Positions 11,021 through 23,089 of a stretch of DNA of 64,000 nucleotides are shown one piece after another; the first letter of the stretch is position 1, and each line of letters opens with the position of its first letter. This DNA is from Phorcus lineatus (Eukaryota; Mollusca; Gastropoda; Trochida; Trochidae). A program made the translations under genes and the position numbers. Location of the stretch: contig OV121081.1 of NCBI GenBank assembly GCA_921293015.1, positions 73,363,022 to 73,427,021 of the forward strand, in the 5' to 3' direction. Below the pieces are notes generated by a model. That model was not told the DNA's origin. It did no database searches and saw only the letters and a program-made list of their open reading frames with translations.

Positions 11021-14000
11021 TTCAACTTTTATTCATTGCTGCTTCACTCGAAAGTAGGATGGTTTCTGAAACAACCAGAACTTGTAATCAAAGTGCAGTG
11101 TTTTTACAATGTTTGACCGCCACGAAGAGCTCTGGAGGGTTCGTCGATGTGAGATGTATTGATCAGTTGAAATACTGATGGTACTGCCTGCAGTAAATTT
11201 ATATTTGAAGATTAGTAAAATGGGAGTAAACTGCCTACAGACTCTCACAATTTCATGTTTGCAGCAGTTAGCAATATTTCACTCTAGAGTTAGTTAGCAA
11301 TGTTTCACTCTAGAGTTACTAGAGTTTTGTGTTTGCTTATAAATGAATTTGTATAACAACTTTTCTACGATTTTAATGTTTTCATCATTTGTATTTGTTC
11401 ATAAATGTTACTACCAGTTAAATATGTTGGTAAGATTTCAAAATGAGACGTTAAATTATTGGTAACGGTCTTATTTGAACACTTTCTCCAAATGGAAAAC
11501 ATACCAGAATTTGGAATGAATTTCGTATCTTTATTTCTGCTTATCTACTAGTTGCTTTCAAACTAATCCATCAAAGAATATAAGAAACAGGAACTATGTA
11601 GAATTCAGTTGGCGCTGTTATTCCAATTATGTCATACTCACTGATGTGATGTTTGCAGTGTTATTTCTTAATGGCGAGCATCATGAATAACTTATTCAAT
11701 AAGGTTTTCATTTGATAGGGATATGTATTGCATCAGTGGGATGTCAAATGTCCTAAGGTTGACGTTGACACAAGTATAATTAACGAAAATCAAATCCTAT
11801 ATGGTAGGATATGACAAATTTCGTCAATAGTTTTTACTCAACTTTCCCATTTATTGAACTGACATAATGAGGAGCGTGTATATTTGTGAAAGAAGTTGGA
11901 ATAAAAGGAACTAACAAAGGACGTTCTTAAGAGATGAGAAATGCTTAGAGTAGTAATGGCAGTAGATATGTAGAGGAGCAGCAAGATAAAGGAAATAAGA
12001 CAGCCGGAATGTCAGGCTTCACGAATCAGAGTGATGTATGATCGAGCAATAGATTTGGGGAAATGGGTTTTATTATTCATACCTTAGAGTTTTGTTAAAG
12101 GCATGTTTTGTGATTATCTATAGTCTTCAAATGCTTAATGTCTTCCATCTTAGACATCTCCACCAGTCAAAAAAGATTATACTTTTTTCAATTATTGATG
12201 CTTCAAATTAATTTTACATTTCCTTTAATATGACAACACAACTATGTTGAATACGCTAGCAGAAGTATAAGTTTGAATACAAAATATCAATAATCACAGC
12301 CATATTACTTCTCTGACAAATGACAATGTAATGAGGTGCTTTCATCATTATAATTATTTATTGCTATATGTGAGAATCCGATTTATCAATAGCTGTGAAA
12401 GGTAAGTATTTGAGTCATGTGATATTAACAATGTGTACTTATTGCCAAGGTGTGGGACTACTGTAAGGGGGAAACTGATTGTATGATTTATACATTTTGT
12501 GTATGAGAAAATGCAGTGGTGCATTTTTTCCAAATAATAGAACATGTACATGTTAATAAATGGAATAGTTCTCAGCGTCGGTAGTCATTTTAACTTTATA
12601 ACGTATTATGTTTAAGCCGTTTATCACTTTTGAAGAATGGAAAACAGCGATTCTTTCATTACAAACCATCTCTCCAAACTAAAGCTAGAAATCCATACAC
12701 AACTATATTGTATAGCTCGAAAGCACTTCAACGGATTGTTGAGATCAGCAAGATCACAACACTTTAATGCTGAAATCCTCAAAGCATCCGACAACTCGAA
12801 ACAGTTATTTTCAAAACTAAACAAGATTCTTGAAAGAAACGAGGATTGTATTTGACCACAGACTGAAGATCAAGTTGCTCTCGCAAACTCATATAATGCC
12901 TTTTTCATTGACAAGATCGCCAAATTAAGAGGCAAAATGGGAGCTTTCTGTGATGACGTGTCTTACAATCCGTTTCTAGGAGAAAAACTTTCTTCTTTCC
13001 TGTCAATGAATCAGAGATCCAGAAAATCATCGAGGAGTCCAAACCTACATCTTGTGGCTCAGACGGTGTTCCAACGAAGTTTCTCCTTCGAATCATGGAT
13101 TGTGTGCTTCCAGTCATAACTAAGATTATAAATCTCAGCCTCACATCAGGTACCATTCCAAGCTGCTTCAAACATGGCATCGTTAAATCATTACTAAAGA
13201 AACTTTTCTTAGACTCTATAATTCCTAATAACTACCGCGCGCCCTGTGACCAACCGCCCTGTGACCAACCTTCTATTTATCTCAAAAGTGTTCGAGAAGG
13301 TAGTTAAGAATCAGCTGATGTAGCATTTGAATAGGTATGAGCTTATTGATAGTTTCAAGGCTGCTTACAGGTCAAATTACAATACTGAGGCAGCACTTAA
13401 CTGTGTGCTTAATGGTACGAAGACGTCAGTGGATTCCGGAGATGTAGCCATCATAGTGATGCTGGATTTGTAGGCTGTGTTTGATACAATTGACCATTCA
13501 GGACTACTTGTTAGGCTCAGTCATACATTTGGATTGACTGATGCTGTGCATTACTGGTTTTCCTCTTATTTAACGGATAGAACTCAGCTTGTACAGATTG
13601 ATAACTGTAAGTCAACCAACTCCATTCTCACTTGTGGCGTACCTCAAGGCTCTGTTCTAGGTCCCATCCGCTTCACTATGTATATGAGGCCTCTTGGACA
13701 AGTCATCACAAGCATGATGCCAGTCATCATTTTTATGCAGACGACTCCCAACTTGAGGATGGTTTCTCTTCAGCAAATGAATCTCTGGTTGTCGATTAGC
13801 TAGAATCATGTATTGGTGATGTGAAAGATTAGATGGCGTCAAATCTGTTAAAACTGAACGATGACAAAAAAGAATGTATTCTTTTTGGTCCAGTCAAAGA
13901 ATGGAGAAATGTGAAACAAAGCACCTCCAAAATGGTCAGAAATCAATTCCATTTTCAAAATCTGTTAAAAATCTTTGATTTCACTTTGACTCTAGCCTCA

Positions 14001-14076
14001 ATATGAAGATTCAACTAAATCACCTTTCAAAACTCGGTCACTTTCACTTGCAAAGCATTGGATCAGTTCGCCATCA

Positions 14077-14156
14077 TCTCTCCCAGCACGCCGCTAATGG
14101 CTGAAATATTGCTCAAGCGGCGTTAAACAATAACTCACTCACTCACTCTCTCCCAG
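14077..14156. repeat. 10-bp target-site duplication around the nested insertion
   Basis: TCTCTCCCAG occurs at 14077-14086 and again at 14147-14156, directly flanking the SINE-like segment. Removing the segment and one repeat rejoins the LINE sequence CATCTCTCCCAG-AGTGCC. Confidence 0.9.
14087..14146 (+). mobile_element. SINE-like short insertion with (ACTC)n tail, nested in the LINE
   Basis: A 60-bp segment interrupts the LINE's 3' coding region. It includes GCTGAAATATTGCTCAAGCG, then GGCGTTAAACAATAA and an ACTC tail, and is bracketed by a perfect 10-bp direct repeat. Such ends with tetranucleotide tails are, from memory, extremely common in abalone-type gastropod genomes. The target duplication plus simple tail indicate target-primed retrotransposition of a 5'-truncated SINE. 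The copy carries only the 3' part, so the source family's head (tRNA-derived or not) cannot be told from this copy. Confidence 0.8.
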
Positions 14157-15440
14157 AGTGCCTCTGTCTGTCTTGTGAAAACTCTTGTCCTCTCTCGTCT
14201 GGACTACTGCAATAGCCTTCTGGTCGGAGCCTCCTCTGAGTATATTAATAAACTTCAGAGGATTCACTCGCATTGCAACAAGAACCAGAAACATTGCCAA
14301 ATATCACCCGTCCTGAACTAACTGCACTGACTCCGTATCAGAGAACGTGTTGAGCATAAGATCCTAACTCTGGCATGTCAAGCTATACACAGATCAGCTC
14401 CTTCCTACATTCAAGATCTCATTTCACAGTATCTTACAGCAAGATCCCTTCGTTCCAAGGACAAGTTATTACTCTCTGTTCCAACCTACAAACTCAAATC
14501 TTTTGATTCCACATCATTTCAGTTTGTCTCTGCCTCTATTTGGAATTCGCTTCCGCTCGACCTCAAGACATCACCCAGTTTGGAAACTTTTAAAAAGAGA
14601 CTCAAAACCTATCTCTTCCAACGCTTTTCCTAGTATTTAAATCTGCCAATGATTGTACATAATGTATATAGTGTTTATAATTCAATCTCAAGATTTCTGC
14701 ACATTTTCTTTCTCGTTTTCTTTGTTAGCGCTTCTAGCATGTCCCTCCTGCTTACGTGGAATCCAGCGCTATGTAAATAGCCTTATTATCATTAAAGCTG
14801 CTTAACCATTTATAAACTCTAATACTTATATTTCATATATATATACTGTGCAAACACGTCTGTGGAGGTACATTGAAAGACTTCCAACCTTAATCTCAGT
14901 TGACAGTGTAACCACTTTGGTTATCAATTGTACACATCCATATGTTCACAAGATTCCCCTGACTTTTGAGGAATTGCCGCAATTAAGACATCAATTAGTG
15001 CAGCCATTGATAACGCAATAAAGGTAATTGACCAATAAAGAAGAGCAAAGCGGTCGTAATATATGGAATCCAAAAACGCTTTGTTATGTACTTATGTAAT
15101 TTCCAGACATTATATGACATTTACAAAGTGTCTCAAAGGTGTCATATCGTTTTCATTTGACGAAGCCTGAAGGACTAAGTATTTCAGTGTAATATTTCCT
15201 GAGAATCATCACTTTCCATTTATGAGATAGGATTTTAAATAAAGTTAATGTCTTCAGTCAAATACCTGATACTGGTAATAAATATTGTTATTGCAAATGA
15301 ATTGTAAAATGAATAAATTAGTAAATGTTTTTTTACTTGAAATATACTTTGACCAACCGAAATGATGAAATTCATTAAGGTAGATGCTATCAGGTGATAC
15401 CCTTTCCCTTTTAACGATTTGCCTTTAGCATGCCAGCTTA

Positions 15441-15720
15441 TTAGAATCCGCTTTCGCTCCTTCCTAATACTTTGATCTCTTTCGGACTGGCGTCTTGATA
15501 TTTGTAGCTATGCTCAGCTATTTTTTTTCAGCCAATGAAATGTCATTAATTAAGATGGTTGAAGCTACTAGATTGAACTCAACTGATTTTTCCATGCAGG
15601 TTGGGCCGCTGTTTTTGAATGCGAGTCGTCTCATTGATTGGTTAGATAGCTAGCAATACGAGGGTTTTGGCTTGAAGGGATCAGGGTATTAGGAAGGAGC
15701 TGATGTAGAAGGATGTGCCT
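15441..15720. mobile_element. Inverted-repeat element family X, copy X1 (MITE-like)
   Basis: The left arm contains GCTCCTTCCTAATACTTTGA (15456-15475) and the right arm, reverse-complemented, GCTCCTTCCTAATACCCTGA (right arm at about 15681-15700), forming terminal inverted repeats about 205 bp apart. The core shares CAATGAAATGTC, GCCGCTGTT and GGTTTTGGCTTGAA with X2 (40.9 kb); the last motif also occurs in X3 (45.8 kb). It is short and has no coding capacity. Homology to X2's right flank (GTGCCTAT and beyond) suggests the family consensus is longer than these inner arms. Outer limits are uncertain. Confidence 0.65.
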
Positions 15721-16520
15721 ATAGTTGCTCGATGTGTTTTTTGATACGTAGAGGTTATTATCATACAAATGTAGGGGAACATTGATGAGTTTAATACATA
15801 GTGTTTATTCCTAATGCATTATATAAACCATCCCAGAACATACGAGCATGGTAACCTCTTGTCATACAATGTCGTTGTAATTATCATGTGGAAACATGCC
15901 TGACAAAACTTCATAATAAAATGTGTGTTTTGTTGCGGCATTTATATATGCATATGAGACAGGTTTTGTACAGTTAATTGACTCATAATTCCATCCTAAG
16001 TATTTCAATTTATTTTACATTATAGATTAGCGACAACAGGAAGCTATTTAGAAGATCACATGTTCATTTTCCAATCACAACTAAACACACCTAAGGAACA
16101 ATGAAGAGGAACAAATTTAATCTATGAAATGTGACTCAAACTTTCCATGGTAACTGTACATGTGAGTCAAAATGATTCAGTCAGTTTCATTAAACTTGCA
16201 AAGGAAGTGTCGGGGCACGGCTTGATCAAATCTATGCCAAATTTTTAAAGAACATCTCTTTGTAATTTATCAAATTAGTGTTTGTGCCTTAAACTACCTA
16301 TATACTCTACTGTAAAGCCTATTCGGATATAAGGAAAATATTTCTTGATAGATATCTTAAACATCCAATTTCACAATACACTTTTGTTAATCTTATTTCA
16401 TCAACAGATAAAGATGTGATTAACAATTCATGTCTATTTTTATGTCACGTTAGGAAAATAAGAAATTCTAGTGATTTTCTATAATGCTGATGCAATATTT
16501 ACCTGCTTATGACTGTTTTA

Positions 16521-17058
16521 TGGGCCAGTGGCCTTTTACTGAATAAAATATCTGTCTGTCTGTCTGTCAGTTTGACTACCAATCTACCAATTACTAAAAG
16601 TTCTAAAACATTTAACACCTGTGATGTCATCGTTTTTTAAAATAATTCTGACACTGACTTTGTAATTTGCATCTTTATTGTACCCAGAGGCATATTTGTT
16701 TGACCCCATGGATATAGATACCGAAAAGATCCGTTGACGTATTCCTTTTTTTTTACTAAGCAAATCTGATTTTGGGTGAAATGTTTTATGTAATTATGCT
16801 GTGCATGTAGACACAGGTTTACAATTTCATGTCACAATATCCTTTGTCACCAATAGCTACACCACCATGTGTAATTAAATGTCTAATGGAAAGAAAGATA
16901 CTTGCAAAACTGATTTAGTTTTTGCAAATGCATTTTCAAGTCAAATATCTTCGAAGATATCAAAATTTAACATAATTTTCAAGTTATCAAAAAATCATAC
17001 CCATAGACATCAGACAGACATACATACTTTTTTATTCAGTATAGATGTCAAAGGCCCA
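16521..17058. mobile_element. MITE with TA target duplication
   Basis: The left end TGGGCCAGTGGCCTTTTACT pairs with a right end that reads, reverse-complemented, TGGGCCTTTGACATCTATAC. Both arms continue with ACTGAATAAAA and a short TCTG repeat (16551-16568 on the left, CAGACAGACA near 17011 on the right). TA flanks both sides (16519-16520 and 17059-17060), as expected of Tc1/mariner-type insertion. The element is 538 bp with no transposase. The frame at 16879-17061 lies inside it and is not a gene. Confidence 0.8.
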
Positions 17059-19669
17059 TAGTACAAACTACATTTCAATTTTTTTAACATAGACATCAGC
17101 ACACTTACAATATTAATTCTAAAACATTTTCCAAATCGAATTAAAGAACATTTCAAAAGTATACAGCCTTATTGAGAAAATTTGCCTTGCTTGAGCCAGG
17201 GTTACTCAAGGTGTTTGGATGTCAGGTCAAACATTGTGTGATAGCTATTAAATTTGGTAAATACTCAAACGTCCACCTGTATATATTCATTACCTAGAGA
17301 AAGCATAGTTCGTTATCACTCATTTATATGTCATGTGTTCTCATAAATTGATAAAATACGAAAACTGATTCTCAGCTAAAAAGGAGGTCTTTTTTGTGCT
17401 AGTGTTGGCTGTACACAGTAAGGTGTAAAAATCTGTGGGGGCAATATGTTGCCCTGCCTGATATCTTATTATCAATTATCAATTATCAATAAAGATATTG
17501 CGTCATATTCCTAGCCTATGCAATGGTATACTGATACGTCATTAAATGGAATATCAGTACCCTTGTCAAGGTTGTATTTTTAAAGGCTACACGTAGTCTC
17601 GTGTTTAATAATCATGGAGTAAAGAATCTTTACGCAGGTTAATGATGCATAATGAGATCATTTCCCTTCACAAGAACACTATTATTGCATTCTTTGATAA
17701 AGAAATAGGGTTAATGATCAATGGCTGTCACCAAATGAAACGTTCTATGTAGAACTTGGGGATTGTTTTTAATGTTGATATTACTGGTGTACGAAAAGAG
17801 GATCAATTTGTAGGCCAATATAAATCAGATTTATCATTAGCTGAGCTGTTTTGTTGAGAGTGCTAACGAATTAGATATGTTCATCAAATTTTACATTTTG
17901 AAAGATGAGAACAAATCTTAAATCAATAAAGAATTATTTTATTGACATTTTCTAAGATTGTTATTTACTCATGATTCCATCCTAACGACAGGCTCATTTA
18001 ATTTTAGCATTCGTTCACAATTCCAATATTGCGGTTAAGATGCTCACTAAGTATAAGGAATAACAGACCAGTTAATTGAAACAACAATTATTGTAGTTAT
18101 TTCCACTTGGAGGTGCATGTGAAAAATATGTATGTATTTTTTTTAATTTAAGTTAATAATCTCATGTTGATGTTTAAAACGGCACAATCAGTCTAAAAGA
18201 AAACCATAGAAAACATCCGTTACATTGTTTATATGTAAGTTAGTTCTACCTTAAATATCTTTTTCAGATATCAATTACAATATTTTGATCATTTGCAAAG
18301 AGCCACAAACATATGCATAAAAATCTAAAAGTCTGATTAAGTGTAAGGTAATATTAGAATAGCAAAAGAAAAGCAAACGCAATATTCTTCTTTCAGCTTA
18401 ACAGTTTGGTAGCTTGACAAGTTTGATAAGACAGACTCAGATTTTATTTTACAGAAAAGTTTTTATGAGTGCTGAAATGAGTGGAATGGCGGATGTGGAG
18501 GATAACAAAATTAAATGCATATATAGCATACCAAATAAGTGATGTAAACAATAGTAAGAACACCCAATTAGACATATTTGAAAAAAAAATACAATCCTAA
18601 AGGAAGTTTTTGTTTACTTTCAAGAGTGCTCAGGAAAAATATTATTCACGCATGAAGCGCTTCGACATTTCACTCCACTGTATGTTAATTTTACAGTGAG
18701 CGATATAGCAATGAATTCGTTCTGTGCTCTGTTGACAAAGACACTGCTCTTACATACATATTAGAAAGGTTTTTTGCAATTGAGCCTTAAACATACAGCC
18801 ACGGAAGTTTGCTATAAAACGTTTGAATTATAATTCAAATTGTGTGACAAGTTTTGTTTTAGGACGGTGAAAAGCTTTCACATCATATCAACCAGCGTAC
18901 TCACAATGAATCTCTTTGTCAAATTGAAATACATTACTGGTTCCGTCAAACGATTACAACATCACCCGCTTCATCCATCAAGTAGCAACTTTGAGTTTCA
19001 TTCATCTAAAACAATCCTTGTTCGCCTACTTTCAATCCAGACGTTCTGGTGAAACCATTAGATGCTATTTTCGTGAACTAATTGATAAATCACTATTTCG
19101 AAATACAGGAGTTAAAAGAAACTGCCAATTGGCTAATGCTAAATATTCAGAAGAATTTCAACACGTCTGTCTATAAACGTGATGATGGACCTGCTTGTCC
19201 AGAGCTTGATCAATGTATAACGTAAAGTTCTTCAATAATCATTTCCATTTCATGGAAGGCATTCAACTGCTTACATTGATTTTGAATGATGTTCCTCTCC
19301 GCTAAGTTTCATTTTGATATTTGATTGATTAAAAAAAGTCTGCACATGTAAAAGTATTTTGTTCCATTTCTTAAATCTAATTGAAGACCTTTGTTAATTG
19401 TTTTTATATTCTAAACCCGAACAAATGTAAAACTTATTTAAGTTAAGTTTTTCTATTGTCAAGTGATGGATTTATATAATCATCTCACTTATGTATGCAG
19501 TTTCATTTCTTCAATCCAATTTAACACAGATGATAATTGCATAAACGTCCGAGTAAAGTTTTGTTCATGGGACTTATTCCTTCTCGTTTTTATGAAGACT
19601 GTAGACCTATGTACTTGTAGGCTTAATGAGGTAAACAACAATTTGCTATTTTTTTTTACTATTGAGTAT

Positions 19670-19745
19670 GTTGGAGTGGCTTAGTTGGTCGTTGATCTAA
19701 ATCAAGGAGATGTAAGTCTCATGGGGGTTACAGTAATTAGGATAG
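19670..19745 (+). other. Weak tRNA-like segment (pol III box A)
   Basis: TGGCTTAGTTGG at 19677-19688 fits the tRNA box A consensus. About 35 nt downstream, GGGGGTTACAG sits where a box B would be but departs from GGTTCGANNCC. GAGA and TCTC between them could form a short anticodon-like stem. It is not a functional tRNA as read. It could be a decayed tRNA or SINE head, or coincidence. Confidence 0.2.
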
Positions 19746-20218
19746 ATAGGGGAAATGGCGAGAGGAAACGTTGATCGAAACAACCACATCGTGAAAGGTG
19801 CTTCTGATATTTACCCTCTCACTCATTGACGTCTTTGTACGTTCCTCTGATATATGGTGTACGATTTAAGGTTTTGTCGTGATCAAAATTATAAGTTTTA
19901 TTACAAGAAATATCCCAAAATCAAGGTGTGTAAAATATTCAATGCAAACTATGCTTGCTATTAATAAATTCTTAATGCTTTCATTTTAATTTCTGATTAT
20001 CTTAAATTGATCATCGGCAATAAAAGTATTCGTATAGTTTATGATAGTGTCATGGGTTACATTTGGTACATTTGGTTACATTTGGTAAAAAACAAGACAA
20101 TCATTATACAGATAAATTCATACAAACACCACGCCTGAAGAGGCCGAGATGACATCTCAATCACACTAATACATTAAATGCAATAAAAATATTCTAAAAT
20201 AATTACTCAAATACATAC

Positions 20219-20290
20219 GTGGATATATATTCACACATACAAAGTCACATGCATGCATACACACCTACATACACACCTACATACATACAT

Positions 20291-20321
<31 letters not shown>

Positions 20322-20610
20322 TACATACATACATACATACATACATACATACATACATACATACATACATACATACATACATACACACACATACGCAATC
20401 AAACAAACATGCATACCCAATCAGGCATACATTCAACAAACATTTAAACATCTAATTTACACAACTACATGTATACAATTATATGTAAACACACATGCAT
20501 ATATGTTAACTCACAGAATACATGCACACCCACATAAAATACATGCACACATAATGTATACATGTAAACTCATACATAACACAAATACATGTAAAATACC
20601 TCATACATAC
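20219..20610. repeat. (CATA)n and CA-rich microsatellite tract
   Basis: Long runs of CATA at 20257-20390, with a CA stretch near 20307-20320, are followed by degenerate ACATGCAC-like repeats to about 20610. Frames on both strands here are repeat translations. The tract is private to unit 2 and abuts the 3' side of the LINE tail next to it. Confidence 0.95.
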
Positions 20611-20677
20611 AATATATTTGGCATATTCATTGATGATAAAAAGAAACTAATATTTATTAAGGGATACAATATGAGAA

Positions 20678-21380
20678 TTATTTTAGAGCAAGTTGCCTTT
20701 TATGGTACATATTTTTAATACATCTTGCCAATTCAAACTGGATGACTTCTGAGGACATTATCCACTTATATCTATCTAGGGGAGATTAATCACAGAGATT
20801 ATAGAAAATATTACATTTATCAATCAAGCATTGTCGTAGATCTTTATAAAATTCACAGATCACATCAAAATGTACTTCATCTTCTATCAACTGTCCATGA
20901 CATAGTTGACAGAGTCTATCTTCTAGGGGGGTTTCGGGCTTGGTATACCTGCCACTTTCTACTCCAAGGGGAAGGTTTCCACAGTGTAATGAGGCTAGCA
21001 AACGTCTTTGTTGTCTTGGAGAGAGAGACATCTTTACATAATTTGAAGTTTCAATATCTTGTTTATATTTCCTATATGTTCTTAGTTTATTTCCATTTCC
21101 ATTACCTTTGTCATTAAACATATCAGAGTGCCACTTTTGTCTGTCTCTTGTATCTAGTACTTGAAGACATTTATCAAGGAATTTAGCACGGTTAATTTGA
21201 GTGCAATAATCTAACACTTCCTTATTTCCATGAATGTTCAACTTTTTTACAAATTCACAGACCCTATAATCCCAAGAAGATTTTCTTTTATATGACCATT
21301 TATGGACTATCACACCCACTTAGGTCTCACTGGAGGTGAGGATTTTATGAAAGCTTCGAAGGACTTCAATTTATATAATT
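20678..21380 (-). mobile_element. C-terminal fragment of a non-LTR retrotransposon
   Basis: On the minus strand a 177-codon frame (20786-21319) encodes the tail of a LINE polyprotein. It includes LSPRQQRRLLASLHCGNLPL, then ESGRYTKPETPLEDRLCQLC and IEDEVHFDVIC, a Cys-x2-Cys...His-x4-Cys zinc-binding module typical of the end of LINE ORF2. One in-frame TAA (20786-20788) is followed by continuing family-like sequence (SPLDRYKWIMSSEV to HKRQLALK) that ends at 20678. Upstream, a frame change near 21317 leads back into KSSPPVRPKWV, up to the TA tract at 21384. Endonuclease and reverse transcriptase are absent. It differs from the LINE at 12.6 kb; the clade is not settled. Confidence 0.8.
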
Positions 21381-21381
21381 T

Positions 21382-21383
<2 letters not shown>

Positions 21384-21453
<70 letters not shown>

Positions 21454-21454
21454 G
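21384..21454. repeat. (TA)n microsatellite
   Basis: About 30 TA units mark the upstream edge of the LINE fragment. Minus-strand translation gives a run of IYIY, which is not a gene. Confidence 0.97.
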
Positions 21455-23089
21455 AATAAACACTAGCAAAGAAAAAGACATCCATATATCATCATTTGAC
21501 TGTAGAAGTATTACAATATACATACATTCGCTTTTAATACACCTCAAAGGTAGAAGCATGTGAGAAAGGTGTATACAAGATTGAAGTTTTAATCATTTAC
21601 ACTTCAATCGAAAGTAGGATGATTTATGTAACAGCTAGAACTTGTAATCAAAGTGGAAGTTTTTTTAATATCTGACCTGCACGAATTACTTATGAAAGGT
21701 CTGTCGATAGGAGTTGTACTGGTATTAATATCAGTTGGAAATACTGCTGTTGCTCTCTGAAATAAAGTTGATTTTCATGTTGCCTGCTTCAGTACACTTA
21801 CTATGTCATGTTCCTAACTGTTAGCAATATTTCACTCATTGTGATGCACGACGTTGAAAAGAGAGTAGTACTGCTACATTTGTGTTGATATCAGGAGTCT
21901 GCCTCTAACAGGTTGTGACTAAAAATATATAACCCTTCATTATAACTCGAACCTTACATTTTACTTTTACATGACAATGCTCGTATGTATAAAAGTGAAT
22001 GTGTTATGTTGTGAAAATAATTGCCATTTTTGCTGCTAAAGATGGGAGGTTCATAATGTTCCCAGGTTTTTAATGCCGTAGCAGAAACATTATATATTAA
22101 AAGATTTGATGATTTGTGGAATGAAACGCCTTTTGGCATTTCAAGATAAAGGTTATCATAGAGTAGTATTGTGATGACGTTATTTACAAAAAGATATTAG
22201 AATCCATTTCAAGTAGGAGGGATAAAGTGTAAAATGTCAAAATATTACTTCATCTTTGTCTTTTAAAAATGGCTAATGGTATAATGCATTTATAATTAAA
22301 ATAGTTTTCTATTTGCTTATAAATGTATTTGTATTTAAGCTTTTCAACAAGATAAGATGAATAGGTGTTAGAGGTGCTATTTGAACACTCTCTCCATACA
22401 GAAACCATACTAGAATTTGGGATATATTTCTGAATTTTAAGATACAATGCATAATTAAGTCTTCAAATGGAGACCATGATGAACTAAAGAAAGTATCTTT
22501 GTAATTTTGAAATAATAGATGTATGATTTTCTAATCTTTTGTTACTATTATCCCCTCCTTGATTTCAAACTGATCTGTCAATGAATACAAGGAACAGGAA
22601 TCTGTAGCAATGCAGAATTAGGAAGGTGCAGTTATAATAGTTGTGTTATTCTAAAAGTTGTCGCAGTAACATATGACATCTTAGTAGTATTATCATAATG
22701 ACACTTATCACGAACGATTTGTTCATTTATGAGATTTTCAATTCATGTGGATAATTATTTCATCAGTGAGATGACAGATGTACTCAAGAAAGAAATTTTA
22801 CCCTAATGGGTAATGATAATGAAATATGAATTACCACAAGCAAAAAAACCCCGATAATCGACCATGTACGGTAAAAAATAAAGCAAATTAGTTCTTCAAT
22901 AGTTTAGAATCAACTCTCCTATCTGTAAAACTGGTACACAAGCTCATTGATTAGGATCGTGTATTTATCAGGGACGACAGATGTACTTTAGGAACGGTTT
23001 ATCCCAATCTTTTTATGAAAAATAAGGACTAAAGTAGGAAATTACACAAGCATGATAACATTATTCTGACATAAATGTAAGTGTTGCGA

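Larger units (their letters stand above)
4060..12570 (+). repeat. Segmental duplication series I, unit 1
   Basis: This is the first of three ordered, same-orientation diverged copies. Blocks read as homologous are 4060-4570 with 14800-15290; 8690-9015 with 17515-17810; 9583-9830 with 17811-18460 (patchy); 10195-10300 with 18700-18830; 11020-11300 with 21560-21850 and 26085-26400; 11560-11740 with 22560-22770 and 27560-27760; and 11870-12180 with 24270-24540 and 27960-28260. Unit 1 differs from unit 2 mainly by insertions: a TA repeat, a 1.15-kb inverted-repeat element and a 0.56-kb repeat. An open frame at 8808-9068 (86 codons) lies in a block that unit 2 repeats with a stop and a shifted frame, so I do not call it a gene. 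Block limits are visual. Confidence 0.75.
12637..14796 (+). mobile_element. 5'-truncated non-LTR retrotransposon (L2/CR1/Crack-like LINE)
   Basis: This is a dead LINE copy. It begins in the linker between endonuclease and reverse transcriptase (NSKQLFSKLNKILERNED, near 12800) and runs through the reverse transcriptase. Visible motifs include SCGSDGVPTKFL (about 13050), the catalytic region LDL-x-AVFDTIDH (about 13465-13500, the x being a TAG stop), GVPQGSVLGP (about 13640-13670) and FYADD (YADD at 13734-13745). The C-terminal part includes LVLSRLDYCNSLLVG and FKKRLKTYLFQRF, ending near 14630. The coding frame is broken by a TGA at 12853, a frame change near 13000, a 15-bp tandem duplication near 13245 and later stops. 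The 3' end, GCGCTATGTAAATAG followed by a short ATT-rich tail, is usual for this group. The endonuclease is missing. It sits exactly between units 1 and 2. Confidence 0.9.

Noticed and set aside
20219-20455. Overlapping frames on both strands with HTYIHTYI or YVCMYVCM repeats.
   Set aside because: These are translations of a CATA microsatellite.
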